The notes beneath the pieces are model-generated. The model was not told the DNA's origin. It did no database searches and saw only the letters and a program-made list of their open reading frames with translations. From Aphrocallistes beatrix (taxonomy: Eukaryota; Porifera; Hexactinellida; Sceptrulophora; Aphrocallistidae): DNA of 64,000 nt. Made by a program: the position numbers and the translations under genes. The stretch spans positions 2,666,001 through 2,730,000 of the forward strand of contig OY725490.1 of assembly GCA_963281255.1 (NCBI GenBank), read 5' to 3'. Every line of letters starts with the position of its first letter. Position 1 is the stretch's first letter. This document shows, one piece after another, positions 34,701-46,400 of the stretch.

Positions 34701-35358
34701 AATATGATATCACATACATGCCAACCTCTGCAAGGAAAAAAGCGGGACTAATGTGTATTTTATGGACATGAGCTATTTACGGCACATAGTATATTTGTAT
34801 TATCTAAACTGAAAAGCTGGACAATTCCACTTTTTGAAACGTTTTCGCGGGACATGACTTTCAACATATGTCAGAAAAAGCGAGACGTCCCGCTGGGACA
34901 GTTGGCAAGTAAGGTATCAGTTCAGATCAGTCAATGCCGAATATTATGCTTTGATTTCTGCTCCTTTTAACTGAAATCAATTTAGTTGATCCTTTGACTC
35001 CTCTAATTGTGCCATTCTATCTCATCCCACAACAGAGAAATACGACTCTGCAAGTATTGGAGAGGAGCCAATGCTCTGCTTTCCTAATTCTTATTTCAAA
35101 CCTTAATATTCCTGACTCCGCTTCATTCATTCGTGTTAATATTTTCGGCTCAGTTTAGGGAGTCTACTGTATTACATTATACGGCGTCCTGTTACTGCTG
35201 GTACGTCTCGTTTAGACCTGGAGTGGATGCTGTCTGAGAAAGGCGTCCTCAAGACTGAGCTAGAATCTGATCCTAGGAAGGATCGGGCAATTCGAGACGT
35301 GTTCTCTATCGGGCTGGCCGCACCTGTCAAACAAGACTCCTCGGATGATGATGACTAG
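31730..35358 (+). CDS. PDCL3: phosducin-like protein 3, four exons
   Basis: Phosducin-like (PhLP2/VIAF) co-chaperone that assists the CCT chaperonin in folding actin, tubulin and other clients. Exons: 31730-31965, 33226-33369, 34170-34378, 35216-35358 (732 nt, 243 residues; human PDCL3 has 239). The N-terminal [14 protein letters not shown] motif and acidic helix precede a thioredoxin-like domain ([53 protein letters not shown]) and an acidic DSSDDDD tail. Introns 1 and 3 are GT-AG (CAG/GTTCTT; TTTAG/ACC). Intron 2 has AT-AC ends and is described separately; joining across it gives the conserved LHLFQP-Y-IPLC stretch. Intron 1 holds three transposon relics and intron 2 one. The start ATG fits the family N terminus. 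Assignment firm; exon ends were inferred by eye. Confidence 0.93.
31973..32355. mobile_element. 367-bp hAT-like element just inside PDCL3 intron 1
   Basis: The element at 31981-32347 has ends CAGTGGCGGGCAACCT / AGGTTGCCCACCGCTG and a perfect 8-bp duplication CTCTAAAT (31973-31980, 32348-32355). The left flank is only 7 nt past the exon-1 splice junction, so the element sits beside the 5' splice site without destroying it. Confidence 0.93.
32415..32770. mobile_element. element with CATACTTACCAACCCTC termini
   Basis: The left end CATACTTACCAACCCTCCAGGGA is mirrored on the right by AGAGGGTTGGTAGTATG, and CCAGGGAT units recur inside both arms. No target duplication was found; class uncertain. 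Confidence 0.6.
32870..33138. mobile_element. pogo-like miniature element, relative of 26139-26428
   Basis: Begins TA-CACCCTCGCTAA and ends TTAGCGAGAATG-TA, so the TA duplication is intact. The interior shares TTGTTCCGATTAGTGAAATAA with the copy at 26139. Confidence 0.8.
33370..34169 (+). other. U12-type AT-AC intron of PDCL3
   Basis: The 5' end is ATATCCTCC (33370 on), one base from the minor-spliceosome consensus ATATCCTTT. Near the 3' end is TTCCTTAAC (34152-34160), the U12 branch-site consensus, with branch A ~10 nt from the terminal AC at 34168-34169. Removing exactly 33370-34169 restores the frame (TA+C, Tyr). No GT near the exon-2 end or AG near the exon-3 start gives a conserved join. 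Confidence 0.88.
33563..33722. mobile_element. 142-bp foldback element with 9-bp duplication, inside the U12 intron
   Basis: The element at 33572-33713 begins GGGCATGCCTAATTTCCGGG and ends with the exact inverse; the arms run ~30 bp. It is flanked by TCTTCAAAT on both sides (33563-33571, 33714-33722). A 9-bp duplication fits Mutator-like elements, though 8-9 bp classes overlap. Confidence 0.88.
34711..34912. mobile_element. possible element with ACATGCCAAC / GTTGGCAAGT ends
   Basis: Lies in PDCL3 intron 3. Ends are inverse of each other, with GCGGGAC and GTCCCGC blocks inside. No target duplication seen; tentative. Confidence 0.4.
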
Positions 35359-35995
35359 ATTAAGTACGTGATAGCACAGAGTTTATTTATATTGTCTAGC
35401 ATAGCATGTACAGTTGCCTCTCATTTGTTACTGAGTTAGTTCACTTTGAGTTTATACATATATGCAATTGGTTTATAGCACCGTTCTAATATCATATTGA
35501 AACAAATCCAAATGCAAAATATTCCTTGTTTAATTAAATATCTTAGTTTAGATATGTTTGTGCTTGTGAGAACATCAATGCTTAGGTTTTTAGAAATACA
35601 TAAGGGGAAGTTCACTTTCCATTTAAATACTTCAGTTTAGTAATTTGGGTACAGGGTTGACTATATTCACTAAATTTTCCGGTAACCGGGTCATGCATGA
35701 TGTTAGTTATTTTTTATTTTCTATTTTTAATTTGACTTTGCGAATCCGAAAATATTCATTGTCAGTGGTAAAGAAGATAAATTATTGATATTTGTGAAAT
35801 TATGTTATATCCTTATTACTTGTATTTAAAATGAAAGGAAACATTTGATTCAAAAATTTGTTATTACGATTATACACTAACTCATGCATTCTAAAACACA
35901 ATGTTATGTTAAAATGAAGAAATCCACAGTAAAAAGTAAATACAAGATATGTAAGTACAAACACAGAGTAACATTGTTAGTCTCTACATCATGGT
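35359..35995. other. intergenic, PDCL3 to orphan two-TM gene
   Basis: AT-rich; holds the 3' ends of two convergent genes. No gene or repeat recognised. Confidence 0.5.
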
Positions 35996-36583
35996 CTACT
36001 GGATGGGCTGGTAGTCCCGCTTCTTCGAGTAGATGGGAGGAGACAATCCACCTCTCTTGCCATTGTCATTCCCACTCAACCTACACACACACACAATCAC
36101 ATTGTGCATGCACGTAATTAAGAGGCAGTTAGCGATGAGTACAAACGCTAGTACCATACAGACAATGCTAATCGCCGTGGTGTAGAACTGGACAGTTTGC
36201 TTGAAGTTAGTGTTGCACTCGAGAGCGAATCGTACGGTCCTTTCCTGCTCGACACTGGATTTCACGGTAACAATCCCACTTGAGAAATCCGTAATGATAC
36301 ACGGCGTGTCTGCATAAGTCGTGCATCCATTACCCCCGACGTAGAACTCCAGTTCTGTGCGTACATCGGTTAGCATTTCCAGCTGTATGTAGTCGTAGCA
36401 GTCCTGCATGTTAGTGATGGTAAGGGTGTCATTTGGGCGGATTTGGTAGACACGAGCGTAGTCCGAGTCATACGATCCAGTTAAGGAGATCATGATGGAC
36501 ATCGGCCAGTAGAGAAGGTACATGAATAGCGTGGCGTAGTAGTACCATTTGGGGAGAACGTTGAAGAGAGAGTATTCGGCCAT
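35996..36583 (-). CDS. orphan two-TM protein, possible short relative of the array ectodomain
   Basis: Not recognised. The product is 195 residues in one exon. It has an N-terminal TM at ~13-35, a ~93-residue loop (36-128) with four cysteines (62, 87, 95, 123) and one N-x-T site at 51, a second TM at ~131-158, then a Cys-rich juxtamembrane stretch (CVCR) and a basic, Gly/Pro-containing tail. The end of the loop and the last TM (RTVRFALECNTNFKQTV..IVCMVL..) resemble, in order and spacing, the end of the array ectodomain (ICTIQFTCNFNLAFTV..VSMVG..). This suggests a minimal TM-ectodomain-TM form of the same module. The resemblance is short and could be chance. Codon usage is more GC-rich than in the array genes. 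The region upstream to 37451 has no visible gene. Confidence 0.6.
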   Translation of the reverse strand: MAEYSLFNVLPKWYYYATLFMYLLYWPMSIMISLTGSYDSDYARVYQIRPNDTLTITNMQDCYDYIQLEMLTDVRTELEFYVGGNGCTTYADTPCIITDFSSGIVTVKSSVEQERTVRFALECNTNFKQTVQFYTTAISIVCMVLAFVLIANCLLITCMHNVIVCVCRLSGNDNGKRGGLSPPIYSKKRDYQPIQ

Positions 36584-37451
36584 CTTGCAGACTTGATGTG
36601 ATTATAAGCCACTTGTATTTATAGTTTTCTACGTACTGAGTTGTACCTATACCTTGCACTAATGACACGAGATATCGGATATCTTTGATATCTTACTTCA
36701 GTAATGGACATGTCACGTTTATAATAAATTTAGTTCTGCCCTAAAAATGGTACCTCCACCCCTAATTTACAAGAATGAGAAATACTCCGTATTAAGTATG
36801 CAAACTTATAAAGCCAATTTCATGCATTAGTCCTTTCAAACAACACGCAGTATACATAAATAGTACTCACGGTAATGAATATTATAAGTTGCCAATAATG
36901 AAAGGTATCGTTTAATTATAACACTGACAAGACGGAATAAAAACTCTGCTGTACTAAGAAGCATCATATCTCGAATATTTTCCATGCTGAATTAAGTTAT
37001 GGTTTTGTAAAGTTAAGTAGTCACTGTTGTAGTTACCTTGTATATAACTCATGTTTTATTATGGTCAATGAGTGAGTGTGCCACCTGCGTTTTGGAGATG
37101 TGTTTATTGAGTTCTCATTCCGCTATCTAAAACTTCATATATTGTCGGCCATAACATGCCCCCTAACTCTCCTCTTCGCGCATCTTTGTTGTGCGAAGGG
37201 AAATGGTCTGGCAACCGATTGTACATAAAGACCACCCTGATCGCACTCTACTCGATGAGTGATCCCATATTAATCACAATTAAAACCATCTGGAAATTTC
37301 AATACAAGTACACTTTTTTCATAATAGAAAAATATAAATTAAATATACTGATAATTCTCAGATAAAACATGCTTACATCACTTTATTTACATATTCATTA
37401 AATATTTCTCTAAAAATGACCCAAATGTTCCTATCTTCACTCAAGTTGAAT
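36584..37451. other. intergenic, no gene seen
   Basis: AT-rich. It holds the presumed promoter of the orphan two-TM gene and the SLC17 3' UTR, with AATAAA on the minus strand at 37382-37387, ~65 nt beyond the SLC17 stop. Confidence 0.5.
37382..37387 (-). other. polyadenylation signal of the SLC17 gene
   Basis: AATAAA on the minus strand ~65 nt after the stop codon at 37452-37454. Confidence 0.5.
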
Positions 37452-40400
37452 CTAGTTAATTATTTTTTCTGAATTATCGCTTGAATCGCTACCAAATTTT
37501 TCCGTCTTTTTTTCCACTGCCCATGACTGTAACTTCCCTGATCCCAGCAGGCCGTAGCCTATCATTCCGAACACACAGATCTCTGCAGTCACAATGAACA
37601 CTTCGATCCACTCTTTCTTGTATGTTTCGATGTATTTTGCACTTCCAACGGAAATGGTTGAAGGAGGCTAGAATGATAAAAACACGATCTTTGAAACAAT
37701 CCACGAAATATATTCTCTAACCCAGCTCAGCATATTTGTTAATGGCAATTCCGCAGTTAAAGAATATATTTCGCCTCAATTAAAATATAAAAATTCTCGA
37801 GTTTTATCTTATGAAGTAAAATTTATCCTCTTGATTTCTATCCACAAATGAATAGACCACACCATTAACGCTTTTAAAAGTTATTTTTATCCTAATTAGC
37901 GGTTATACGTATATATATCAGTGGAAGGTAGAGCGTAGAATCGTGATACTTTTTCGACGATCGAGTTTTTATGCCAAAAAATTAAATCATTTTTTAAGAA
38001 ACTTTCAGTTTTTCCTCTTTTCATTATGATCCTATTTGTTAAAATCATTAAATTGGAGACAGGGAAAACAATCGGAAAAATGATTGAGACAGATCGCGAT
38101 CCTTTTAGAAATTATGATCTTGATCGGGATCGCGATCTTCTTTTTCGCGATCAACTACTGTCCTAGCTAGTAAGTAGGAAGTCAAGCTTCCTGCACTGCA
38201 GTAAGAATCTTACCTTGACTGCGATCGCCTTTGCTACTTGAGGTCCAGCAAATCCTGGGATATTCGCGAACATATTCGTAATCCCCATTATTATCCCTGC
38301 AAACTGTGGCGCTATGTCCACATTGTTGGAGATATGTCCCGCTACCACCATACCCTGTAGTCCCACGCCTAGCGTTAGAAACACTATGGACGAGACTTCT
38401 GTTGAACCAAGATAGCCACACAATAGGAGGAACAAGGCACTGAAGAATAATCCTAGTAAATGAGAGCATTGATGTAAGATTTATTTTAAAACTATTTTTA
38501 ATTTTTTTACAATTATTCCAATGTATTACCAAGGCAGGTGAATATCTTTCTTGTCACTCCAGTGCTAATAAACCTTTTTCTCACAAAATCCGCAACAACT
38601 CCACTCACCAAGGTCATTATGAAGTACGCAACGTAAGGAATCGCTGAAAGTAGTCCATTCTATTGATGAGAGCATTTATAATTTAGTTCTAATTATATAA
38701 GTATTAGAGGATTCCAAACTTAGCTCTTGATTATGCTGAATTTGGATCCCCGACCCATAGGTTCATAATCAGTACCCATTAATGCAATGGACCATAGGCA
38801 CAACTAGGGCCATCTTAGGTGTGCATGTACCCCACTCAGAATTGTTCAGCCTATTAGTAATATCCAAATTATGTACCCCGCCCCCCACCCTGCAAAGCAA
38901 AGTTAAGCGATGTGCCCACGGACCAATGACTAATGACTGAGTACGTATTCACTAGAAGAGTAATTACAGTGGAATTTGCTTATCAGCAGATCGGGTTTTG
39001 CTCACAAAATGGTTGCTAATAAGGGAACAGAAATGATATAAAGTCTACACTTGGGACTGAAAATTGGTTGCTAATAGAGCAATATTGCTAAGAGGGGATC
39101 GGGGAACTGCTTATACAAGTAATATTAAAACTCCACCGTCTGTTCTTAAATTGTGACATTAATTATTTTTTATATACGTATTATTTTTGCTAACATTACC
39201 ATGATATCTTAATTAAACATAGCAATTTAGCTTCCTCTAAACATGTCAGATTCCTCGGACAAGGAGGACAAGTATGCCTATCTTGATAGAGACTTGCTAG
39301 CTGTCTACCGCAAAGAGGAGCAGGAGAAGTTTGATCGAGCAGTGGACATAAAGGTCCTCCATATGCTAGAGAACAAGTTGTACGTGTGTAACCTTAGAGA
39401 GAGCGTGAATGCCGCGAGGAAGTGCCGCAAGCTCAACGTCCTCTTCACAGACTATTACCAGTGGTACAGGAAGAAGTGGGGATTCATGAATTAGCCACGT
39501 AGATGCATGATCGATATTTGTACCCGTTTGTTTACCGTTATTTGTTGTTTCTGTTTGTTTGAAATATAATTAACAATTATATGTACGTATATTGCAGTGT
39601 AAAAAAAAACTGAAATTATTTGACAAAATTAATGAAGTTTTAGGCAAATTTAATTGTAAGTCAATAATGTTAATTAATGAAGTTAAACTCACGCTTTTGA
39701 TACTGAGTCCGAGTGTGTCGTGTAGGAATGTGGGCATGCATATGAGCAGTGTGTAGAATGCCCAGTTGTTACACACGGAAGCAATGCTGATTCCCCAGAC
39801 TGGAGTGGATGTCCAGATTTGTAGCCAAGGAATCTTCATCTTTGAATGGATAAATCTTATATATTAAAATGCTAGGACTTTTGTGTGTTTGTTTGTTTGT
39901 CTGAAAAGAACTGGCAAGTCGAGAGATTTTTAAGTTTCGCACGAAATATCGCTTTTAAATACGTATTTTCTTATTTTTAATTACAATAGATACATAAAGT
40001 AAACAAGTTCCGAAGATATGCTAGTGGCTAGGAGAGAGTTGCCCAAAGGGTGACTAAGGCCGTGCAGCTCTCGTATAAATAGACAGGAGTGGCGTACACT
40101 CAATTGATACCTCTTTCTTGTTTCATTTGTTTTTCAGAAAAATTTAGTTCCAAATGCAATGCCTTGGCAAATTTAGAATACGCGTGTGTTCTTATAATAC
40201 GTACACCACATAATAGCAACATTTGCAAATTTTAGTTCGAGCCACTTTAAATTGGTTAGCATTTCTATTAGCCAACAGCTGCTATCACACACCATCCCAC
40301 GAGAATGAGTTCAGATCTATCTCGGAGGTATCCGAGTACGTCCCAGCTGTCCAACCCTTTCCTGCACAACCGCCGCGTGATGGCCGCGACCACAGAGCAG

Positions 40401-43400
40401 CACAGCTGTGAGTTCGGCTCCGGCAAGTACTACGCTCTCTGCGGTTTTGGGGGAATTCTAAGCTGCGGCCTGACACATACTGCCGTTGTCCCGCTGGACC
40501 TGGTCAAGTGCCGGATCCAGGTGAATCCTGCCAAGTATCCCGGCATCTTCAAAGGGTTCAGTGTCACACTTCGCGAGGAGGGCGTACGCGCACTAGGCAA
40601 GGGATGGGCCCCGACCTTCATCGGCTACTCAATGCAGGGCTTGTGCAAATTCGGTTTCTATGAGGTCTTCAAGATATTCTACTCCAACTTTATCGGAGAG
40701 GAGCTATCCTACAGTTGGCGCACTTCGCTCTACCTCGCAGCGAGTGCGAGTGCGGAATTCTTCGCAGACATTGCACTGGCCCCGATGGAAGCCGTGAAAG
40801 TTCGCATTCAGACACAACCCGGCTGGGCCAACACTCTCCGAGAGGGGGTGCCTAAACTGATGCGGGAGGAAGGCCTCTGGGGATTCTACAAGGGCGTGGC
40901 TCCCCTCTGGATGCGGCAGATCCCTTACACCATGATGAAGTTCGCCGCCTTCGAGCGCACCGTTGAGTTCCTCTACCATTACGTGGTGCCGAAGCCGAGA
41001 TCTGAATGCAGCAAGCCGGAGCAGCTGGTCGTCACTTTCGCAGCCGGGTACATCGCTGGCATTTTCTGTGCCATCGTGTCACATCCGGCGGACTCTGTCG
41101 TGTCTAAACTCAACTCGGACAAGGGGTCCACTGCTGTCCAAGCTGCTAAGACGCTGGGGTGGAAGGGACTGTGGAAGGGGTTGGGCCTGAGAATAATCAT
41201 GATCGGTACTCTGACCGCTCTTCAATGGTTCATCTATGATTCTGTCAAAGTCTACTTCAGACTGCCCCGCCCCCCTCCACCCACCATGCCCGAGAGTCTG
41301 AGGAAAAAGATCGAAGCTAAAAAGGCGCGAAAAGAATAACTCCTCTCTCTCTTCCTCTCGACATATTCAACTATGTAGATACTTAGGTAAATATGGTAGT
41401 ACTTCCAATATACGTGTTAACTCTATTAGGTTCTATTCGACTACATGACGTCATTACGAGTTCAGTAGTGTATTCTTGTGCATCATGTGCATTATCATAA
41501 TTATGATATTTAGTTCATATTTGGTAATTGGTACTGTAGACTCAGGTTAGTTTGAACACGGATAAGACTGAACTCAAGATAAGGAGTATGCTTTTCGTAC
41601 AAAAAGTACATACAAATGACTCCGGGTAGTACGAATTTTGACCGTCCCCTAGAATAGTACTTACGAGAGTCGATTGTGTATATTTCATTGAACTAAGTAT
41701 GAAATTCATTCTGGTTATTGCGAAAGCTAATTACTCAGCGAAGATTTTTGGGAATCTTTCAATACATTTTCACTCTTCAGTATTTTTAGTGTGATAAATT
41801 CTTTAAAATCGGTCGTATTTTTCAGTTACACACATGTAGCTTATATGTTTGAATGAATCTAGTGACTACATCGAATATCAGACTTTTATTCCGCAATTCT
41901 GTACACCCAATGCTAGCCCCAGAGCAGAATGAAAAGTTCGAAAAGAACAAACAAACAATTGACTTAACTTCTAAAGCTCAATACTCAATTCCGACCACTC
42001 AATCCATTAGTCTGCCTAAATCCAAATTAACACCTAGCTCACCAAGCTTGCACATTCCTAACAAATTCTATAATTATAAACCAGGAAAAACTGATCCCAG
42101 ATTTACCCCGACCAAGAAAATAGGATCAAAATTTACCCCGACCAAGAAAATAGGATCAAAATATACAAATACATCACCGACACGTAACACAGTTGCCTTC
42201 TCATTGAAAGATGAGGAGAGTTTCATTGTAGGAACTAAATACAATGAACAGCTGATTGCACTGCTCAAACAGTCTCCTGTATGGAGTTATGACCCTCACA
42301 CCCACAACTGGACTTTCCCATTGAATCAATACGAATCACTCTTTACTCGTATTAGCACAAACCTTCAAAATCATAAAATCGAACCCATCCCACCCACGAT
42401 ACTCTCCTTGTTACGTGAAAAATACGATGATAACATTTCCCTGAAAAATTCGGACATTCCACCTGAACTCATCTCCTCTCTCTTGCCCTATCAAGTGTCA
42501 GGTGTGCAGTTCTGTGTGGCTAGGAATGGGCGGGCGATTATAGCCGATGAGATGGGACTTGGTAAGACTATACAAGCCATTGCTACTGCTTGTTATTTCC
42601 AGTTGAAATGGCCGCTATTAGTTATGTGCCCTAGTTCACTTCGGTTCGGTTGGAAGGAGCAGTTGGTTAGATGGGTCCCTTGGTTGGACGAGGATTCAGT
42701 ACACACCCCCATATCCTCTGCTGAAATCAGCTCTGACATCATGTCGATACCAGTCACTGTTCTCTCGTACGATCTGGTAACGAAGCTCTCAGCTATCAAG
42801 TTTAAAAAAGACGTAGGAAATTTCTCGATTGTGATTGTCGATGAGTCGCACTTTTTGAAGAATTCCAGGAGTGCTCGGACCAAGGCCGCGCTTCCCATAA
42901 TGAAGAAAGCGGACCATGTCCTCCTACTCACCGGCACTCCCGCCCTCAGCCGTCCGATAGAACTGTACCCTCAGATATCCGCTGTGGATAAGAAATTCAA
43001 AATGTCTATTTCTCAGTTTGCGAAGAGATATTGCAATGCATTTGAAGGGCCTTTCGGGTGGGATTATACTGGCGCCAGTCATCTACCTGAACTGCAAGTA
43101 TACCTGAACAAACGTGTCATGATTCGCAGGAATAAGAGCGAAGTGCTGGATAGTTTACCCACAAAGTCACGTAAATCTATCCTGATTAGCCTGGACGAGT
43201 CACAGAAGAGAGCTTTGAAGAGTGAGATTAGTGACATGGTGCAGAGGCCAGGGGGAGAGAGGTACGGGTGTATGCTAGAGTTATTCGCTAAGACTGCAAG
43301 CGCTAAAGCTAGCGCAGTCTGCAGTTACGTAATGAACCTGATTCAGGAGGAAATTGAGCTGTGCAACGGAGAAGCTAGTAACAGTCACGATGCGAAGAAA

Positions 43401-46400
43401 AGCAAGCCTTTTAAAGTGCTCGTGTTCTTCCATCACAAGACAATGCTAGCTGAGTTAGAGCAGACTTTAGTTTCGAACGGTATCGGTTACGTTAAGATAG
43501 ACGGAGCGACTACTCCAGCTGCTAGGCAAGCCGCCTGCGATCTCTTCCAGCACGGAGGTCCGGATGAATGCCGAGTGGCTCTGCTATCCTTAAAGGCAGC
43601 CGGCACTGGACTGACATTAACCGCAGCCAGGACTGTGGTTTTCGCGGAATTATTCTGGAATCCAGGCGACCTAAGACAGGCAGAAGATCGAGCGCATCGA
43701 ATTGGGCAAAGTGAGAATGTCGAAATTCATTATTTGGTGGCTCAGGGTTCAATTGACGACACAATTTGGCCACTGTTGCAGAAGAAATTGGACGTGTTGA
43801 GTCAGGCTGGACTAGCTAACAACTCAGAAAAGGATTCGTTTGGAGAGACTTCCGTTATGACCGAGTTTTTCCAAACAGCAGAGAATGTGTGGAAAGAATC
43901 ATCGCAACAGCGAAATATTAAAGATTTTCTTGTTCCATCTCCGAAAAGAGTGAAACAGGAGCACTCACAAACACCTTCTGAGGTGGAGTTGATTGAGGAG
44001 ATAGAAGCTTTGGACTCCGTAGAAGTGGATGACCTAATGGGCGGGGATTGGGATGACTAGATATTATTTGTCTTGTCTTTTGTTTGTTTTTTGTCTTAAC
44101 AATTAATGTTGTGTTGTAATTTCAATTAGAGAATTCTTATGCTGTACAGGGAAATTCTAATACAATCTGATCTGGTCTAATTCTAGTCTGGAGGCTTTCA
44201 AATTTAATTGTATAAAGTATACTAAACTAACTAATCTTCTCTCCCTTGACGTGGTTTCAAATTGTTACATTCCCTTCTCTTTCAGGCTAGCATTGATTAA
44301 GTGTTGTATTAATTTTATATGTATACGTACTAAGTTTAATTTGATGGCATATTCAAAATCTCATGTAGAAGTTTATCTCAAAAGTTAAATATTAATCTTA
44401 CCTTTTCCTTGTTTAATTCCATCGATAAGCTATTCTCTATGTAGGTTCTCTCGCCTTCAGAAATTCTTGGATTTGTTTCAGGTCTGCTGAAAGCGTAAAG
44501 TGTCCAAAACACGAACCAAACCATCCCAGCAGCACCTGCCACGAATTGAAATTATGAGATTTTAAAACGCCACAATTGATGTGGTTTATTTACAATGGTT
44601 AAGGAATGATATCCTTACTATTAAAACTCGATTAATGATATATTTATTTACATTTACTTACCGAATATGTAGAAAACCCATTCCCAACCCAGAGACCCAC
44701 AGATGATCCCAGAGATAGGAAAGGAGATTATATTTCCTATGTACGCACCTAGAAATAATATCCATCAGCAGTATTGTATCAATTATCATTATACACGTAG
44801 TATTAACAAAATGGATTACCGTAAACTGGACGACTTTGGCCCTAGGAGGTTGCTTTGTCCCACAATAGCAATTTTAATAAGACAAGCGCGCTTCGCTTGT
44901 ATGCGCTGCGCGGATTTCGGACAGTAAGTGTCCGCAGAGTCGCCCTGCGGGCGCCTGGAGTTGCTCAATATAAACTATTTTGGGATTTGTTTTCCTTTAT
45001 ATAAATATTGCAAACAAACGAATAATTTCTCATATGGATCTGAAAATATAATATTCAAAATTCACAGCATTAAAAACCCCAATGCCAACCGTTGAAAGCA
45101 AGTTTCTCGCAATTTTTTGAGATTTGTTTACTTTATGTATCTATTGAAACAAAAGTATACAAATTGATCATCAAATTTACTCAAAAATATGATATTCGAA
45201 ATCTACACCCCTGAAAACCCCATGTCAACCGTTGAAAGCAAGTTTCTAGCATTTTTTTGAGATTTGTTTACTTTATGTATCTATTGTAAACAAAAGTGAA
45301 CAAATTGATCGTCAAATTTACTCAAAATATGATATTCGAAATCTACACCCCTGAAAACCCCATGTCAACCGTTAAAAGCAAGTTTCTAGCATTTTTTTGA
45401 GATTTGTTTACTTTATGTATCTATTGAAACAAAAGTATACAAATTGATCGTCAAATTTATTCAAAAATATGATATTCGAAATCTTCACCCCTGAAAACCC
45501 CATGTCAACCGTTAAAAGTCTATACTTTAAACACGTTTAAACGTGTTTAAACATGTTTAAACGTGTTTAATAAACATAAACGTGTTTAAACATGTTTAAA
45601 ACCCTGCAATGCCTTTGGGGTCAAAGGTATAAATAGAAATGACCCCATTTTCACTTTCAGTTCACTTTCAATTTACTTTCACTTTCGCTATGGGCATGCA
45701 AGTGTTTTAAACATGTTTAAACATGTTTAACCCGAGGATTACTTGGGGTCAAAGGTATAAATAGAAATGACCCAGCTTTCAGTTTCATTTTCAGTTTACT
45801 TTCAATTAACTTTCACTTTCAATTCAACATTCCTGGACGTGCTCGGGTTAATAAACATAAACGTGTTTAAACATGTTTAATAAACATAAACGTGTTTAAA
45901 CATGTTTAAACGTGTTTAAACATGTTTAAACACGTTTAAACATGTTTAATCACGTTTAAACACGTATGGTCGACCGACATTTTTATGATAAATTCTCTTG
46001 TAAAACTGGATCTCACTCTCAAATTTTTTTTCGATCCAACCCCAAAGGACAAAATGCGGCATCTTTGAATGGTCAGACAGGGTGTGAACTCAGAATCCAT
46101 GAATGCAATCCTATAATTTTATAAATTGACAAGCGCGCTTCGCTTGCTTGCGCTGCGCGGCTTGCAGACACTGCTTGTCCGCAGAAGAACCCAGTGGGCG
46201 CTTGGAGATATTAGAGAAACAATACGTCGCTTTCTTACTAAGTACGCTGGATTGTCATTTGTCTACGGTTACATTTATGAAATCAGAACTGTAACAGATA
46301 TTTTACTTTGTATTAAGTCAACTAATCCTGAATGTAAGCTCAATTTGAATAGACACAAAGTTCACATTGCTAAAGATTATTATACTTATATAATCAATTC

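Larger units (their letters stand above)
45525..45965. repeat. 10-bp-period GTTTAAAC array
   Basis: Repeats of (A/G)TGTTTAAAC with alternating ACGT/ACAT steps, giving overlapping palindromes at one per helical turn. It is interrupted by two TTAA-flanked elements (45600-45706, 45731-45847). Confidence 0.85.

Noticed and set aside
44985-45530. CRISPR-like regular spacing
   Set aside because: The whole 140-bp unit is repeated with no unique spacers, and the genome is eukaryotic; it is a satellite.
45600-45850. A claim that the CTTTCA runs are interferon-response elements
   Set aside because: Only the consensus pattern matches. There is no evidence that the organism has interferon signalling or that the sites are bound, so this is kept only as a testable resemblance.
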